Assembly (NCBI GenBank): GCA_003427395.1
Contig: BFEA01000039.1
Span: 959,221-998,280, forward strand
Reading direction: 5' to 3'
DNA: 39,060 nt
From: Chara braunii
Taxonomy: Eukaryota > Streptophyta > Charophyceae > Charales > Characeae
A program made the position numbers and the translations under genes. Positions 21,190 to 32,389 of the stretch are shown here, piece by piece (position 1 is the first letter of the stretch; the number at the start of each line of letters is the position of its first letter). The notes beneath the pieces are model-generated. The model searched no databases and had not been told where the DNA came from. It worked only from the letters and a program-made list of their open reading frames with translations.

Positions 21190-22893
21190 CTAGGGTTCCT
21201 TTTTTATTGTCGTGTTCTTGGCCTTACTTTGTTTGTCGACTTTCCGACACGTAAATCCAGATTTCTCTGTCCTGTTCGCAACACACATAAGGTCCCGGGA
21301 CTGTGCACCATAGGCAATTATTTTGGAGCGCGTTTCAAGATTGAAATGAGCAGGGAGATCCTCTGCCTCATCTCCATTGCACAGTGAATTGTCCTGACAC
21401 CCATTCAACTGCCAGGCAGTCCTAAGGCGGATGACTTCGCGACTGAAGGTACTCTGTTGGGAATAGAGAAATGTGGAACCCGCTGCAGATATGACACGGT
21501 CAAGGGAGGCCCTCACCTCAACGTACTGACGTTGATTATGGGTCAGTGGCTGCGCCCAATCGAGCCCAGAAGGGAGGCCCAAGTTCATTGGCAGTCGCAC
21601 AAGAGCGAGGGACCAGTTCGCTGATCTGCTCAGGAGATCTTTCAACAATTCAAACTCGTACGGAGACGCATCCGTAGCAAGAAAAACAACATTGCAGTTT
21701 GCAGCCTTCGCCTGCTGCTCCAGACACTCGGCCACACGAGGTATCGGGTAGTAGTTACATTTGTTCCTGCGATCGCTGCAGTACCCAATGAAGTCTGTCC
21801 TCCTCAGGTGGACACTGAGGTACCTTGGCCCCAGGAATGTCTTCACAAAGTCCTGTGCTGCGTAAAGAATGTTGCAATGCGGCCTGAGCACTGGAACCCT
21901 GCAACTCACAATCCACGGGTCCTTTCCTGCCCTTGCCAGTGAGAAGAGTCGACCCATGTTATAACCGAACCCTTCACCTATAGCCAGCACCTCCTCTGTG
22001 TAGTTGTAGTCTGTGGCAAACTCTTCTGTGATCACTGAGATTGAGGATGCCGAATAAGTGGACAAACAGTCCTCTTCAACAATACGGATGCCAGTCGTTT
22101 TCTTGAATGCTGCAACTGATCGCTCATTCCGTCGATTGGGAAGGCAAGTGAGCCGGTCAATTAAAACAGGGCGGCCTTGTGCCGCCCGAGCCCGTCGAAA
22201 CGCGCTCAGAGTAACCATCACTGGACCATGAGCTTTCATCTGGAAGCAATCGTTTATGTGTTCCAGGTCAACAAGACTGCCAAAATCATAGCCAAACTCT
22301 GAGTCAGGATATATCAACGTCCGATTAAGAATCGCAGCTGCAATCATTGAACTCATCAGGCATTCCATTCGGTTTCCCATTCGTCCAACTACNCACATGG
22401 CCATGAGGTACTTGCCTGCATGAGGGGTCCAAGTCAACGCCGGGGCATGCATCACAACGGGACACCGTCCGGAGCTGGGAATTGGCTGATTATACTGATT
22501 CTTGCCATCCGCAGCAGCTGTCTGGTTCACAAGAAATTGCGATTGTGGCACTCTCTCAGTGCTGTTCGCACTTAGGAAGGCNGGAGGGCGATGCCACACG
22601 AAGCTGTTGATCGATTGAACGAGAAGCAGTCGAACCTCATCCAAGGAGCCTTTGATGTCTATTATCTCCTGAGACATCAACACGTTGGGACTTGCACCTT
22701 CTTGCCCACTGCTGGCCTCTCNAGTCCTGCCATCGATTTCCTGCATCTTCTCCTGCCGACCATAGGGCGCGAGCCATTCTGACAACTGGCCTAAGAATGG
22801 CATAAGCGCTGGGTAGATCAGAGCAAATGCTCCGATCACCAACACAAGCAGCAGACAGCTCTTTCTTACTCCCTTCCTCTTTGCTGGCTTCAT
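21190..22893 (-). CDS. O-fucosyltransferase-like type II membrane protein
   Basis: Single uninterrupted frame of 567 codons. I take the ATG at 22893; an upstream TTG in frame is not a likely start. A basic N-terminus (MKPAKRKGVRK) is followed by a hydrophobic segment at about residues 12-34, the layout of a Golgi/ER type II signal anchor, then a stem region. The catalytic part carries GRMGNRMECL (170-179), HLRRTDF (362-368), a YYPIP segment (381-385), LATDAS (405-410) and STFSREVIRLR (481-491). These correspond to the conserved blocks of GDP-fucose O-fucosyltransferase-like proteins. The HxRR and STF...LR blocks form the donor-binding site in that fold. Several N-glycosylation sequons (for example residues 110, 123, 190, 297, 426, 540) fit lumenal exposure. 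Acceptor unknown. Three codons contain or touch ambiguous bases. The absence of introns over 1.7 kb is notable and could mean a retrogene origin. A decayed copy lies at 36795. Confidence 0.88.
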   Translation of the reverse strand: MKPAKRKGVRKSCLLLVLVIGAFALIYPALMPFLGQLSEWLAPYGRQEKMQEIDGRTXEASSGQEGASPNVLMSQEIIDIKGSLDEVRLLLVQSINSFVWHRPXAFLSANSTERVPQSQFLVNQTAAADGKNQYNQPIPSSGRCPVVMHAPALTWTPHAGKYLMAMXVVGRMGNRMECLMSSMIAAAILNRTLIYPDSEFGYDFGSLVDLEHINDCFQMKAHGPVMVTLSAFRRARAAQGRPVLIDRLTCLPNRRNERSVAAFKKTTGIRIVEEDCLSTYSASSISVITEEFATDYNYTEEVLAIGEGFGYNMGRLFSLARAGKDPWIVSCRVPVLRPHCNILYAAQDFVKTFLGPRYLSVHLRRTDFIGYCSDRRNKCNYYPIPRVAECLEQQAKAANCNVVFLATDASPYEFELLKDLLSRSANWSLALVRLPMNLGLPSGLDWAQPLTHNQRQYVEVRASLDRVISAAGSTFLYSQQSTFSREVIRLRTAWQLNGCQDNSLCNGDEAEDLPAHFNLETRSKIIAYGAQSRDLMCVANRTEKSGFTCRKVDKQSKAKNTTIKKEP

Positions 22894-23400
22894 CTCCAAC
22901 CACCAAAAATCAGATTTTTATTTTTTCCCTTCTTTTCCTACAAAACGAGTTTAAAATGTTTCTGAAACAACGTTTCTGAAACAACAAGCTTGAGATATCG
23001 CAATCAATACAAGGGTGTCGCAATAACATTCAGCTTTGAAACTTAACGACAGACTGAACTGTCATCTACTTCCTCTCTTTACATTTGCCTAAGTTCTAAT
23101 CAAAGAAACTTTCAATCAAAGATGCTCCGAAGCAAAGGAGCTTCCCATCAAAAACGCTTCCAATGCAGGAAACATCAAACGGACAGAGTGTCCAACCAAT
23201 GGACCTTCCCACCACCAAAGTCGCCGATCAACAAAGCTTCCAATCAACGAAGCTTCCAATCAACAAAGCTTCCAATCAATGAAATTCCCGACTGATGGAT
23301 CAAGGAAGTTTACCCTCAATGAAGCGTGAAATCAACGAAACCTCAAATCACAACAATGTTGAACCATGTTTCCTTAGATAGACACTACTACCGTACACAG
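22894..23400 (-). promoter_or_regulatory. Upstream region with CCAAT-containing 16-bp repeats
   Basis: At 23230-23277 three units of AACRAAGCTTCCAATC stand in tandem. Degenerate copies extend over roughly 23098-23350. On the gene strand these give repeated ATTGG, the reverse of the CCAAT box bound by NF-Y, 340-450 bases before the start codon. Regulatory function is inferred from position and motif only. The same array is at about 36410-36460 in the other arm. No clear TATA box was assigned. Confidence 0.4.
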
Positions 23401-25698
23401 TGAACATGCTCAAAGAAAAGAGTATCTTCAAGGTTCACAACTTCTGCACCCTCCAACAATTACCTTTCTGCTCTCCACTCCACTTTGCTTGCTTCCGAAC
23501 ACCACAGTTGAATCCCAACACTACGAAATCAAACACTCGTCTTCCTCACTCAATCAAACATCTGCCTGCCCTGCATTTAATCAGCATCAAGGCACTACCA
23601 ACTTCATGATAGTTCATAAAATACACACGGGTACACCCTACACGGGTGTCCTTCTACACCCAATTAAAACCTCTGTCCTGCCTTAAATATCCGCATGAAG
23701 GCAACACCGACTCCATACACACATACCATCCTTCTGTGGAGTCATGCTGGTGGATCATCACTGCTCAGAAAGCAAGCATGCCTGCTACACTTGGACTCAC
23801 TCGTTTGATCACCAAGCTGTTGGTTGCAGAACCTAACCGTCAGTACTTCATTGCATGACTAAAGATCGCTTGGTTTTCGGGCCGTCCCAGTCCATAGGAT
23901 TGTTGTTCCCATTTAGACTTTCCAACATCAAACTTGATATTTTGGACCAATGATAACAAATAGCATCTCGGAACTTTGCAACTCACCAAATCAAGCACAA
24001 CAACACAATTACATTGTTGTTGGGGGGTTCCCGCTTCAGCAAATCAAACACCTGCCATTCTCCTTAGCTTTTTCACGTACCTGCTTGTTGCTTGCAATTG
24101 ATCTGTCTGCATCACAAACCATCCAAAGCTTGGAGACAATGGAAAGTCAAACTTCTTGTCGAAGTTTCCAATGTTTGTTAACTTTTTGTAAAACTCCCTC
24201 AGAAACTAGCCTATATCAACACCTAACCTCCGTCATCAACAGGTTAACCTCGGTTAACTTCTTTTGTTGATTCACCTTATCTTTGCGAACTTGCAGACCA
24301 TCAAAACCTTCGCTTCCTACGTTTTATGCTACACGGACAACCAAATTCGGGGCAAGAACACGCAAGCTCATGGCTGATAACTTGCAGTTACTAGATGGAT
24401 GCTCTCACTCTCTTTCGCGTAGGTGACTTGCCAATAACAAGCACAAGTCGTAAGAAATAAGTCGTCCTACCTGCCTATGATGACCCTCCTCTATGCCCTG
24501 CCATTGCCATTGATATTGATGGTATTGCCAGCTCCATCCCTCATGTATTGTCCATACATACAGGAGCCGAATCGAACGTGTATGGACTATGTACGAGTCG
24601 TATGCACGTGTAAGTACTATGCACACCTACATGCCTACATGCGAGGGTTAAACACCAGTACATGCAGATGCATCCATGTAGAACCTTCGCATTCGACACC
24701 GTTGCTGTTCGCAATTTCAGTCTGCTGAGAGACCGACCCATCTACCCACCCACCCATGGAGCTCGAAAGTCACATTGCAACTGCCACATGCTTCTGCTCT
24801 GACCCTTCTGCTGTACATCTCGTGATGAATTCAACTTACAACTAACGAGTGCTCCGCGGAGTTCAAACAACCTTGTCACCTCAATGGCTAAGGTACCGCC
24901 TGCATGCATAGGATAAAAAAGGATCAAAAGCGAAGAGCAAGCAGATGTCAGATGCCACAAGACCAGGAGGGGGAAAAAAAAAGCAGCAGGTAAGGGGAAT
25001 GGAGAGAGATTGTGCACTTTCGACCTTTTGACGCAAAATTTGTAAGAAACAGACTGGCAGCGCATACAAATATGATCCAACCGAGTTGGAACTCGTGCTT
25101 TAAAACGTAAAGAGAAAGGTAATAAAAACAATGATGAACAAACACAATGACGAAGGTGCCCACTGAAGTTGACTTGATACATCAAACTAACATTGCGGTG
25201 ATGAAAGGGGTACGTACTTAGCCACGCAGTTACAAACTGAGAAAATCTTCGTTCTTCTGAGAAAGATGCTGTCCTCAATCTGGTCTCGCTGACATTCCGA
25301 GTTTGAGTCTGTTGTTGCTGTGCTGTTCTGATTCTTCGTGTGCTGCTAATGATGTATGTGTCTGTGTGCTTATCTGTGTCCAAGTCTGTCTCCATGTGCT
25401 TGTCTGAGTCCGACTCGGTGTCCCTGTGCTCCATGTTCCATGCTGCATTTGTGTGTCTCGGAGAGTGGTAGGCAAGGAGATAGGTGCAGTTACAGGGATG
25501 GAACTGAAATTTGGGTACGGAAGGACTTACCAGAGAGTCCAGGAAGGCCAGGGGGCAGAACTTGCTAGGGACCGCTATGGATTCTCCAGCAACTCAAGAA
25601 GGGCCTGAGGTCTAGCTACGGTGGCAAGTAGGCAAAACTACTGGTTTTGATTGTCAATAGAAGAAGGGGGCTTTCGATTGGGAACAACAAACACATTT
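23401..25698. other. Upstream part of left arm, no gene supported
   Basis: Short open frames here are partly preserved in the right arm only because the DNA is duplicated. A 230-codon minus-strand frame (24742-25434) has Asp/His/Thr-rich and hydrophobic stretches but is not maintained as a frame in the right arm. Possibly 5' untranslated or intergenic sequence. Confidence 0.4.
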
Positions 25699-25774
25699 GG
25701 GTAATTAGCTCAGTTGGTAGAGTGCCTCATTTACACCGAGAGAGCCAGCCAGCGGTTCAAGTCCGTTACGACCC
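25699..25774 (+). tRNA. tRNA-Val(UAC)-like sequence, bacterial/organelle type, probably inactive
   Basis: GGGTAATTAGCTCAGTTGG, GCCTC-ATTTACACC-GAG with anticodon TAC, and GGTTCAAGTCC give D, anticodon and T arms close to bacterial and organellar tRNA-Val(UAC). The variable region is enlarged by a CAGC duplication. The 3' acceptor strand (ACGACCC) mispairs with GGGTAAT at two positions, whereas the right-arm copy keeps a pairing 3' strand. No CCA is encoded. It may come from an organellar insertion or be the head of a SINE that continues to about 25903. Confidence 0.5.
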
Positions 25775-26079
25775 AGATGGGAAAGTACTAAAATTATAAA
25801 ATAGCGATGGTACCAAATGCGTCGGGGCTGTTCAGGTCTAGGTACAGAGCCTGTAACTAGGATTAGACAGAATTGCCGGGCCGAACCTGAACATTAGTTA
25901 CCCTGCATGCCCACATATTCACATGTTTTACATATGTGTGCACCTGCGCATACACACTCTCACAAACACGACATGAGTACGGTCATACACGCCTAAACTG
26001 ACAAACCCACTACACATTATACGCACCCATGGCGCCTGCAGATGAAGATCTGACTTTTTGTAAAGCCATTCACTAAGTT

Positions 26080-26160
26080 GCTTTGGTGTTTCCCCAGGCT
26101 TATCAAGGAGCTTCACATGTTGCATGGCAAGTCACTGGAGGAGCAGATGGCAAGTGTGTA
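26080..26160 (+). other. Possible orphan exon
   Basis: A pyrimidine-rich TTTGGTGTTTCCCCAG acceptor-like sequence precedes a frame reading LIKELHMLHGKSLEEQMAS, a helix-like peptide, then GTGTGTATC, which could serve as donor. No partner exons found. It may be a chance match. Confidence 0.2.
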
Positions 26161-26181
26161 TCTGATACTATTTGTTTGTGT

Positions 26182-26612
26182 TATGAACCTGGTTCAAACT
26201 TGGGCGGCGTGCGTTGATCATTCCAATAGGGTCACCCCCTTTCTTATAAGGGACATCGGGCCCAGTTTTTCCCAGATTAGGCTACAGCTGAAAATTAATA
26301 TTGTTTTTTTTGCGCGCATTTTTGCTCTTGTTCTATGACCGTGGTTCAAACTTGGGCAGTGTGCCTTGATCATTCCAATAGGGTCATCCCCCTTTTTGCA
26401 CGGGACACCGAGCCCAGTTTCATTAGATTAGGCTACCCCTGAAGATTCGTATTGGTTTTATTGCAGGCATGATCAGGGTTTCACTGTGCATTGTTGACCT
26501 GGTTGGTTTTGTTGTATGACCGTGGTTCAAACTTGGGCGGTGTGCTTCATCATCCCAAGAGGTCATTCCCCTTTTCTGTAAGGGACTGGACCCAGTTTCC
26601 AGGATTGCGTAT
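26182..26612 (+). repeat. Three-copy direct repeat
   Basis: TATGAMCSTGGTTCAAACTTGGGC begins units at about 26182, 26334 and 26514, each continuing with TCATYCCAAKAGG, GGGACA/GGGACT and CCCAGTTT. Units are about 100 bases with unrelated sequence between them. The GGTTCAAACTTGG word is similar to, but does not match, a pol III B box. Confidence 0.85.
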
Positions 26613-26675
26613 AAAAATGATAAAAAACAGATGTAATTGCATAAAAACAAATACACGCAAATTTGTTCAGAGAGA

Positions 26676-26679
<4 letters not shown>

Positions 26680-26746
<67 letters not shown>
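26680..26746. repeat. (GA)n microsatellite
   Basis: About 33 GA units with one GTGTG interruption near the start. It encodes only repeating Arg/Glu or Leu/Ser frames. Confidence 0.97.
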
Positions 26747-26749
<3 letters not shown>

Positions 26750-27013
26750 AATATGGAATTCATTTCTTGATTATCCTCTTGGGATGTTTTCCTACATATT
26801 TACTGTATATTATAGTGCAAAGCAAATTTGCTCAGAGTGCTGGTCCGCATTGCGGGCATGGATTACCGCAATTGTGCTGGCTTTTCTTTTTTTTCTTTTT
26901 TTTTTTTCTTTGTGCTGCCTTTTCTTACAGTGGGCCTCAACCCTAAGGGTGCACAAGGAAGCCTCCAGGTGGATAGACTCGAAAACAGAAAAGACAAAAT
27001 ATTTGGAGACAGG

Positions 27014-27829
27014 TGCAATCAATTGCAGTTTTGCAGCGGGCTGTATACTAACCCGTAGGTCTGGATGTGTTGTTTGGTTTTGGTCTGATCGGGGCTTGAT
27101 CCCTGGACCTGTCTCTTACTTAGTTAGCTCCGTAACTCAACGTAGATTTGACCTCTTCAGGGTTTGATCCCCTGGTCTGTCCCTCAGTGGACTTTCCGCA
27201 ATTGCGCCCCACGTTGCTCTTGTTTGCTGCCTTTCCCCTTTTCCCTGTTTTCAGTCTAGATCCGGTCCTGAGCAATAGGTTGTCGGTCTTAGGCTGTAGG
27301 CCGTCAGTTCCTGTAGCGTCAAGAGGTTGAAAGTCTACAAAAGTGTCGAGGGAAATTGTGAACGGGTTCTGTTCTGTTTTCCATTTTCTCCACAAAGTGC
27401 TGCTGGAGGTCGCATTCTGCCTGGTGCTGCGTTATCTTCATGCAGCAGGGGCTGTCCTCCATAGCTGAGGCTACCTAGCTTGTGCTGTGCTGTTGGGGTA
27501 TGACAGGGCTGCCATTGAAGCCCTCCATCGGAATGTTCCTCGAAGTCGGTGTTCTTCTTCTTCATCCTGGGAGCCGTGCTCCCCTGTTGATTGGGCACTT
27601 CATCTAATGGGGACATCCTGATTGGTGCAGAGTGTCGTATTAATGTTCAGGAGGGTATGTGGCGACGATTAGTAGGCTTGTTGGGTTGGGCACCTGTTTG
27701 CGCCATAGCTAGAGCTTGTGATTGGTTTGTGGATGTTAATAACATGGTTGGGATCATGAAAATTTTGTGTTGTTGATTGAACTGGGAAGAGACAGTATAA
27801 TAAGAATTGAACAAAAGTTAATTCTATTA
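27014..27829 (+). mobile_element. 5' LTR of Ty3/gypsy element
   Basis: About 816 bases directly repeated at 30370-31336. Shared landmarks in order: AATTGCAGTTTTGC, GGGGCTTGATCCCT, TTTCCCCTTTTCCCTGTTTTC, GTCTACAAAAGTGTCGAG, TATGACAGGGCTGCCAT and TGTTGATTGAACTGGG. Divergence and indels between the LTRs are substantial, so the insertion is old. No primer-binding site was identified after the 3' end. Confidence 0.75.
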
Positions 27830-30369
27830 ATGGTTTGGTGAGCTTTCGCTGTGCATTATCAACTTCAATTTTGCTGAAGACTTTGTGCACAAGATGGCCT
27901 TTAAAAACCAGCTTGGCACCTATGAGTATTTGGTCATGCCATTTGGTTTGTGCAATGCACCAGTTACCTTCAAGACTGAAATGAATCATTTTCAGACCAT
28001 ATCAAGATAAGTTTGTTGTGGTGTACCTGAATGACATTTTCGTTTTCAGCAAAACTGTTGAAGAGCATGCTGATCATCTCAGAGAGATTCTGCAGATCTG
28101 GGAGAAAAAAAAAAAAAAAAAAAAAACGACAAAGAAAAGTCATATTTTGGTACCTCTTCTGTTGTGTATTTGGGACGTGATTTATGCGAATGGCCTTTCC
28201 CCTCTAAGGTTGCTACTGTTAGGGACTGGCCACAGCACCAAAAAGTCAAAGACATCAGGTCTTTTACGGGTCTGGTATCCTACTATAAAAAGTTCATCAG
28301 GAACTTTTCTACTATTACCACTCCCCTGACTAACCTGCTGGCTAAGGATGCTCCCTTCGGATGGACTCCTACATGTCAGTCGGCCTTCTCCAGATTGAAG
28401 AAAGTCTTAACCCAGGCACCTATGTTGAAACTGTCTGACTCTACCTTGCCATTTGTATCGACTACAAATGCAAGTCAATATGGAGTTGGTGCATTTCTTC
28501 AACAAGGTGATGGGACTGGTCCTCAAACTAGTGGAATTCACGAGTAAGAAGATAAAGGTAGAAAGAATCCAGGCTTGGGAGACATCTGTGTCCTCAAACC
28601 TATGAGAAGGAACTGTATGCTCTCATTTGTGCCCTCAATCAGTGGAAACATTTCTCGATCTTGGGAGACACTTCAAGATCTACTCTAATCACTCCACCTT
28701 GCAGTGGATGAAAACCCAAGGTGAGTTAAATGATAAGCTGGCGAGGTACATTCAGTTCATAGATGGTTTCACCTGAACTGAAGCACAAGAGGAGATGCTA
28801 TAATAGGGTGGCCGATGCATTGTCACGGAGACTTGAGCTACCATTGTCAATACTTACTCTTTCACTGATTCCACTAGGCAGGACATTGCAGATGTGTTTC
28901 CTCAAGACCTAATCTTTGACCCCATCATAGGAATCTGCAAATCGACCCCAATTCTGAGTCAGGTTGTGCACTGACTTCAAACTTGTTGTGTACCATCAGT
29001 GACGGGGAAAAGCGTTTGTGCATCCCTAATGATCGCAAGATCATGATCATCTGATTTCAGGGAGTCATGATGTGCATGGTCACTTCGAGCTTCTAAGAAC
29101 CTATGCTGTATGCTGCCCTGTTTCATTGCTTCTACTGGTCTAAAATGAAAGAGGATATACTCGAGTACTTGGAGACTTATGATTGTGCCAAATGAACAAG
29201 GTCCACATAGACGACCTCCTATGGGACTACTCAAACCACTACCTATCACTAACGGCCCTCGTGAGTCTGTGTCCATAGACTTCACTGATTTAGGCAAGAC
29301 TACTCCCCACGGCATGAGACAATGGTTGGTGTTGATTGTTTCTCTAAGTTTGTTGAGTTTATCCCCTTACCTACTGCAAGCTAGACTACCTTTGGTCAGA
29401 GAGCTATTTGTTGAGAGGTGGGTAAATGTCCATGGGTGCCCAACCTTCATCGCCAGTGACAAAGACCCCAAATTTGCAGCAATGAATGGTAGTCTTTTGC
29501 AAAGACTACCTTCATTTGAGGATGGACATGACCCCTGGTAGGCATCCTGAAGCCAATGGGCAGGCTGAAGTGATGACCCAAGTCCTTATTCAGCTGCTGC
29601 GTCCAATGATCACAGCTCATCAGCAGGACTGGGACAAACATCTGTCCAAGGCACAATTGATGTATCATACCTCTTCACAACACTACAAGCTTTACACCCT
29701 ACAGGCTGGACTTTGCCATAGATCCAAGACAGCCTCTTGATGATCTCATTGACAAATCCAAGCCCAAACTGCAGAATTCACCAAGAGTTATGAGAAAGAC
29801 CTAGAGAACGCTAGAGATAACATGTTAAAGGCCCAAAAGAGGATGCTCAAACAGGCTAATAAGCATCGGTATCCCTCTACTATATGGCCAGGTCACTAGG
29901 TGAAAAGATCTAAGCTAACTGATGAACAAGATTTATCAAGGAAGGCAACAGCTAACTGATGTACAAGATTTATTAAGGAAGTTGTTGCCTGTCTACTACG
30001 GACCATGGCAGGTGTTTGATACTATGGGGGCAGATCCGTTTGGACCTATGTGCTTGATGTACCCCGGCATATCAGGACCTCCCCGGTCTTCCATGCTTCA
30101 AAACTGCTGCCTTTCACACCTAGTGATAGGCCACCACAGTTTGGACCTCTTATCCCTGAAAGGGGATATGAAGTTGAGAACATGATCAGTGGGTCACAGA
30201 CCCCAATTGTGAATATCTTGTGAAGTTATTGTTTCAACCTCACACTGAAGAGAGGTGGTACACATGACACTTCTCAAGTCTGCGAATTCAGTTGTGCAAT
30301 TCTAAGGGCAACAGCTCAAACGATCACCTCGTGGACATTCTTAGCTCGGGGTTCTCGCGCCTCGGGGGG
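27830..30369 (+). pseudogene. Degraded Ty3/gypsy pol (RT-RNase H-integrase)
   Basis: Frames in different phases give the order reverse transcriptase, RNase H, integrase, typical of Ty3/gypsy. RT: YEYLVMPFGLCNAP near 27920, then YLNDIFVFS near 28021, where the usual YxDD has become YLND. A run of 22 A (28105-28126) lies in the following part. [19 protein letters not shown] and [13 protein letters not shown] follow. RNase H: TTNASQYGVGAFL near 28460, where the usual catalytic Asp is Asn, then ADALSRR near 28810. Integrase: FYWSKMKEDILEYLE near 29130, IDFTDLG near 29275, ASDKDPKF near 29450 and HPEANGQAEV near 29545, the latter three holding the DDE triad region. At least four frame changes or stops. 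Gag and protease are absent, so the internal part is only 2.5 kb. Confidence 0.9.
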
Positions 30370-30375
30370 GGTAAG
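30364..30375 (+). other. Polypurine tract
   Basis: Eight Gs followed by TAAG immediately precede the shared LTR start AATTGCAG. This is the expected site of plus-strand priming. Confidence 0.65.
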
Positions 30376-31336
30376 AATTGCAGTTTTGCTGCAAGCGTAT
30401 ACTAAACCATATGTCTGCATGTTTTGTTTTGGTTTGGTTTAACCGGGGCTTGATCCCTCGACCTCTCTCTTAGTTCGTTCCCTAACTCTATGTAGATTTG
30501 TCCTCGTCAGGGTTTGATCCCTTGGCCTGTCCGCAATGGGACTTTCTGCAATTGAGGCCCATGTTGCTTTTGTTTGCTGCTTTTCCCCTTTTCCCTGTTT
30601 TCAGTTTAGATTCGGTCCTGGGCTGTAGGCTGACGGTCTAAGGATGTAGGCTGTCGATTCCTATATTATCCAAAGGTTGGGAGTCTACAAAAGTGTCGAG
30701 AAAAATTGTGAACGGGTTCCGTTCTGTCTTTCATTTTCCCCACCAAGTACCGCTGGAGGTCCCGTTCCGCCTGGTGTTGCGTTACTTTACCGGCGGCATC
30801 ATCATCATGCGGTTGGGGTCGTCCTTCACAGCTGTGGCGACTTAGCTTGTGTTCTGCCAGTGCTGGGCATCAGGCCCTGAGCGCTGTAAGGCACCTCCTC
30901 TTACCAGTGCTGCTGGGGTATGACAGGGCTGCCATCGAAGCCCTCCATCGGAATGTTCTTCGAAGTGCCAGCCATCTTCTTCTTCATCCAATTGTTATTT
31001 TTCTTCATCCAGTTGTTCTTCTTTTTCATCTCGGGGAGCCATGCTCCCCTGTTGAGTGGGCACTTCATCTGCAGTGGACATCCTGATTGGTGCAGAGTAT
31101 CATGTTGGGTTCAGGAGGGTCTGTGGCGATTAGTAGGCTTGTTGCGTTAGGCGCCTGGTTGCGCCATAGCTAGAGCTCGACGTCGAGGGAGGAAGAAGTC
31201 TCCCATGCTGGATGAAACACTGTTTGTGATTGGTTCCTGGATACTAATAACGTGGTTGGGATCCTGGGAATTTTGTGCTGTTGATTGAACTGGGGAGAGA
31301 CAATATAATAAGAACTGAATTAAATTCAATTCTTCA
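30370..31336 (+). mobile_element. 3' LTR of Ty3/gypsy element
   Basis: Direct-repeat partner of 27014-27829, about 967 bases long. It begins near TAAGAATTG and ends CAATTCTTCA, a short inverted terminal repeat as LTRs have. Longer than the 5' LTR because of extra sequence near 30780-30900 and 31000-31030 and another segment near 31180. Confidence 0.75.
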
Positions 31337-31777
31337 GCTGTGCATTCTCCACATCTGGTTTGGTGTGAATTTCTCTCTCCAAGGTATCTTGTCGTTGCAC
31401 ATGTGTAAACGACATGTAAATGCCATGACATATCTTGTTTCAATCAGGCCCATAACGCTGGGATCCTGAGGGTCGAGCCCCACTGCCCAAACATGGTGGA
31501 CTTACTGCAGATTTCGATACCGCTGGGTAAGTGCCCAACTCCTTGCTGTGGTTTCATGATTAAGGAAAGTTAGCATAGAAGCGAGAAAATTGCAGCGAAG
31601 GACGGTAATGGTACTAATGGATCAATTTAAGGGAAAGCAAATAGTCTAAACCCAAAGGAAACTATTCAATAACACCAGGTAATGCACATGATAACGTGGT
31701 GTTAACGCCCAAGAAAAAATTGGCACACCGCTGCTCGGATTATCCGACAGTGCGGCATGCCATCTAATGGTACTGCA
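31337..31777. other. Unassigned sequence after the retroelement
   Basis: No gene recognised. A clear target-site duplication flanking the LTR pair was not found. Confidence 0.4.
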
Positions 31778-31907
31778 CATCCTGAATTAGACAACACCAG
31801 GCTATTAGCACAGGCCCCTGCCATACGGTTTTCTGGTTTACATCCTGCCTTGGACAACACCAGGCTATTAGCACAGGCCCCTGCCATACGGTTTTCTGGC
31901 TTTCCGA
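31778..31907 (+). repeat. 63-bp tandem duplication
   Basis: Two copies starting CATCCTG and containing ACAACACCAGGCTATTAGCA and CCCCTGCCATACGGTTTTCTGG. They are almost identical, with differences only in the first 13 bases. Confidence 0.9.
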
Positions 31908-32389
31908 CATAACCACGGTAACCTGCTTTCCGCATGAACAGGTTTGGCACAAACAGTTGTGCTACCTTCAGAAAAGAGTATTTTCCCCCTTCAGAGGAAT
32001 GGGATGGACTGAACCGTACCTCACTTCGTGACTGTGCATTTGGATGCAACATCTTCCATCGGATCACATAGGATCCAATGGCTGGAGAGTGCCTTTTTTT
32101 ATCCTTTCTTTTTTTGAGTGCCATTGTTTTCTTGCAAATATGTTGGGTCTGTTTTTGTCATTTTTTTGCACCCATACCTGACAGCTGGAGAGCGCCATCG
32201 TTTTCTTTTCTTTCAGTTTTGCATTTCATGCACTGTCACTCACCGCACTCATCACACGAGTAGAGTGAAGTCTTAACCTGTGGTAGAGTGAATTTTCCTA
32301 TGGCTACTAAGCTTTGCCCCAGAACTAGAAAATAAACCACAATACTTCCCAAGCCATTTTCTTCTCTTTTGGTCAGTACTGACCAATGA

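Larger units (their letters stand above)
20801..25903 (-). repeat. Left arm of 5.1-kb inverted duplication
   Basis: This arm is the reverse-complement counterpart of 33850-38968. It includes, in gene order, the tRNA-Val-like segment, about 2.8 kb of upstream DNA, the O-fucosyltransferase gene and its 3' flank up to the ATACCCAC segment near 20820. Homology stops at about 20800 and 25903. The tract 22254-24154 is nearly identical to the other arm, with position sums constant at 59688, so there is no net indel. The rest has many substitutions and indels. Confidence 0.93.

Noticed and set aside
24742-25434. 230-codon minus-strand frame upstream of the gene
   Set aside because: The homologous region of the right arm does not keep this frame, and the sequence has no recognisable domain.
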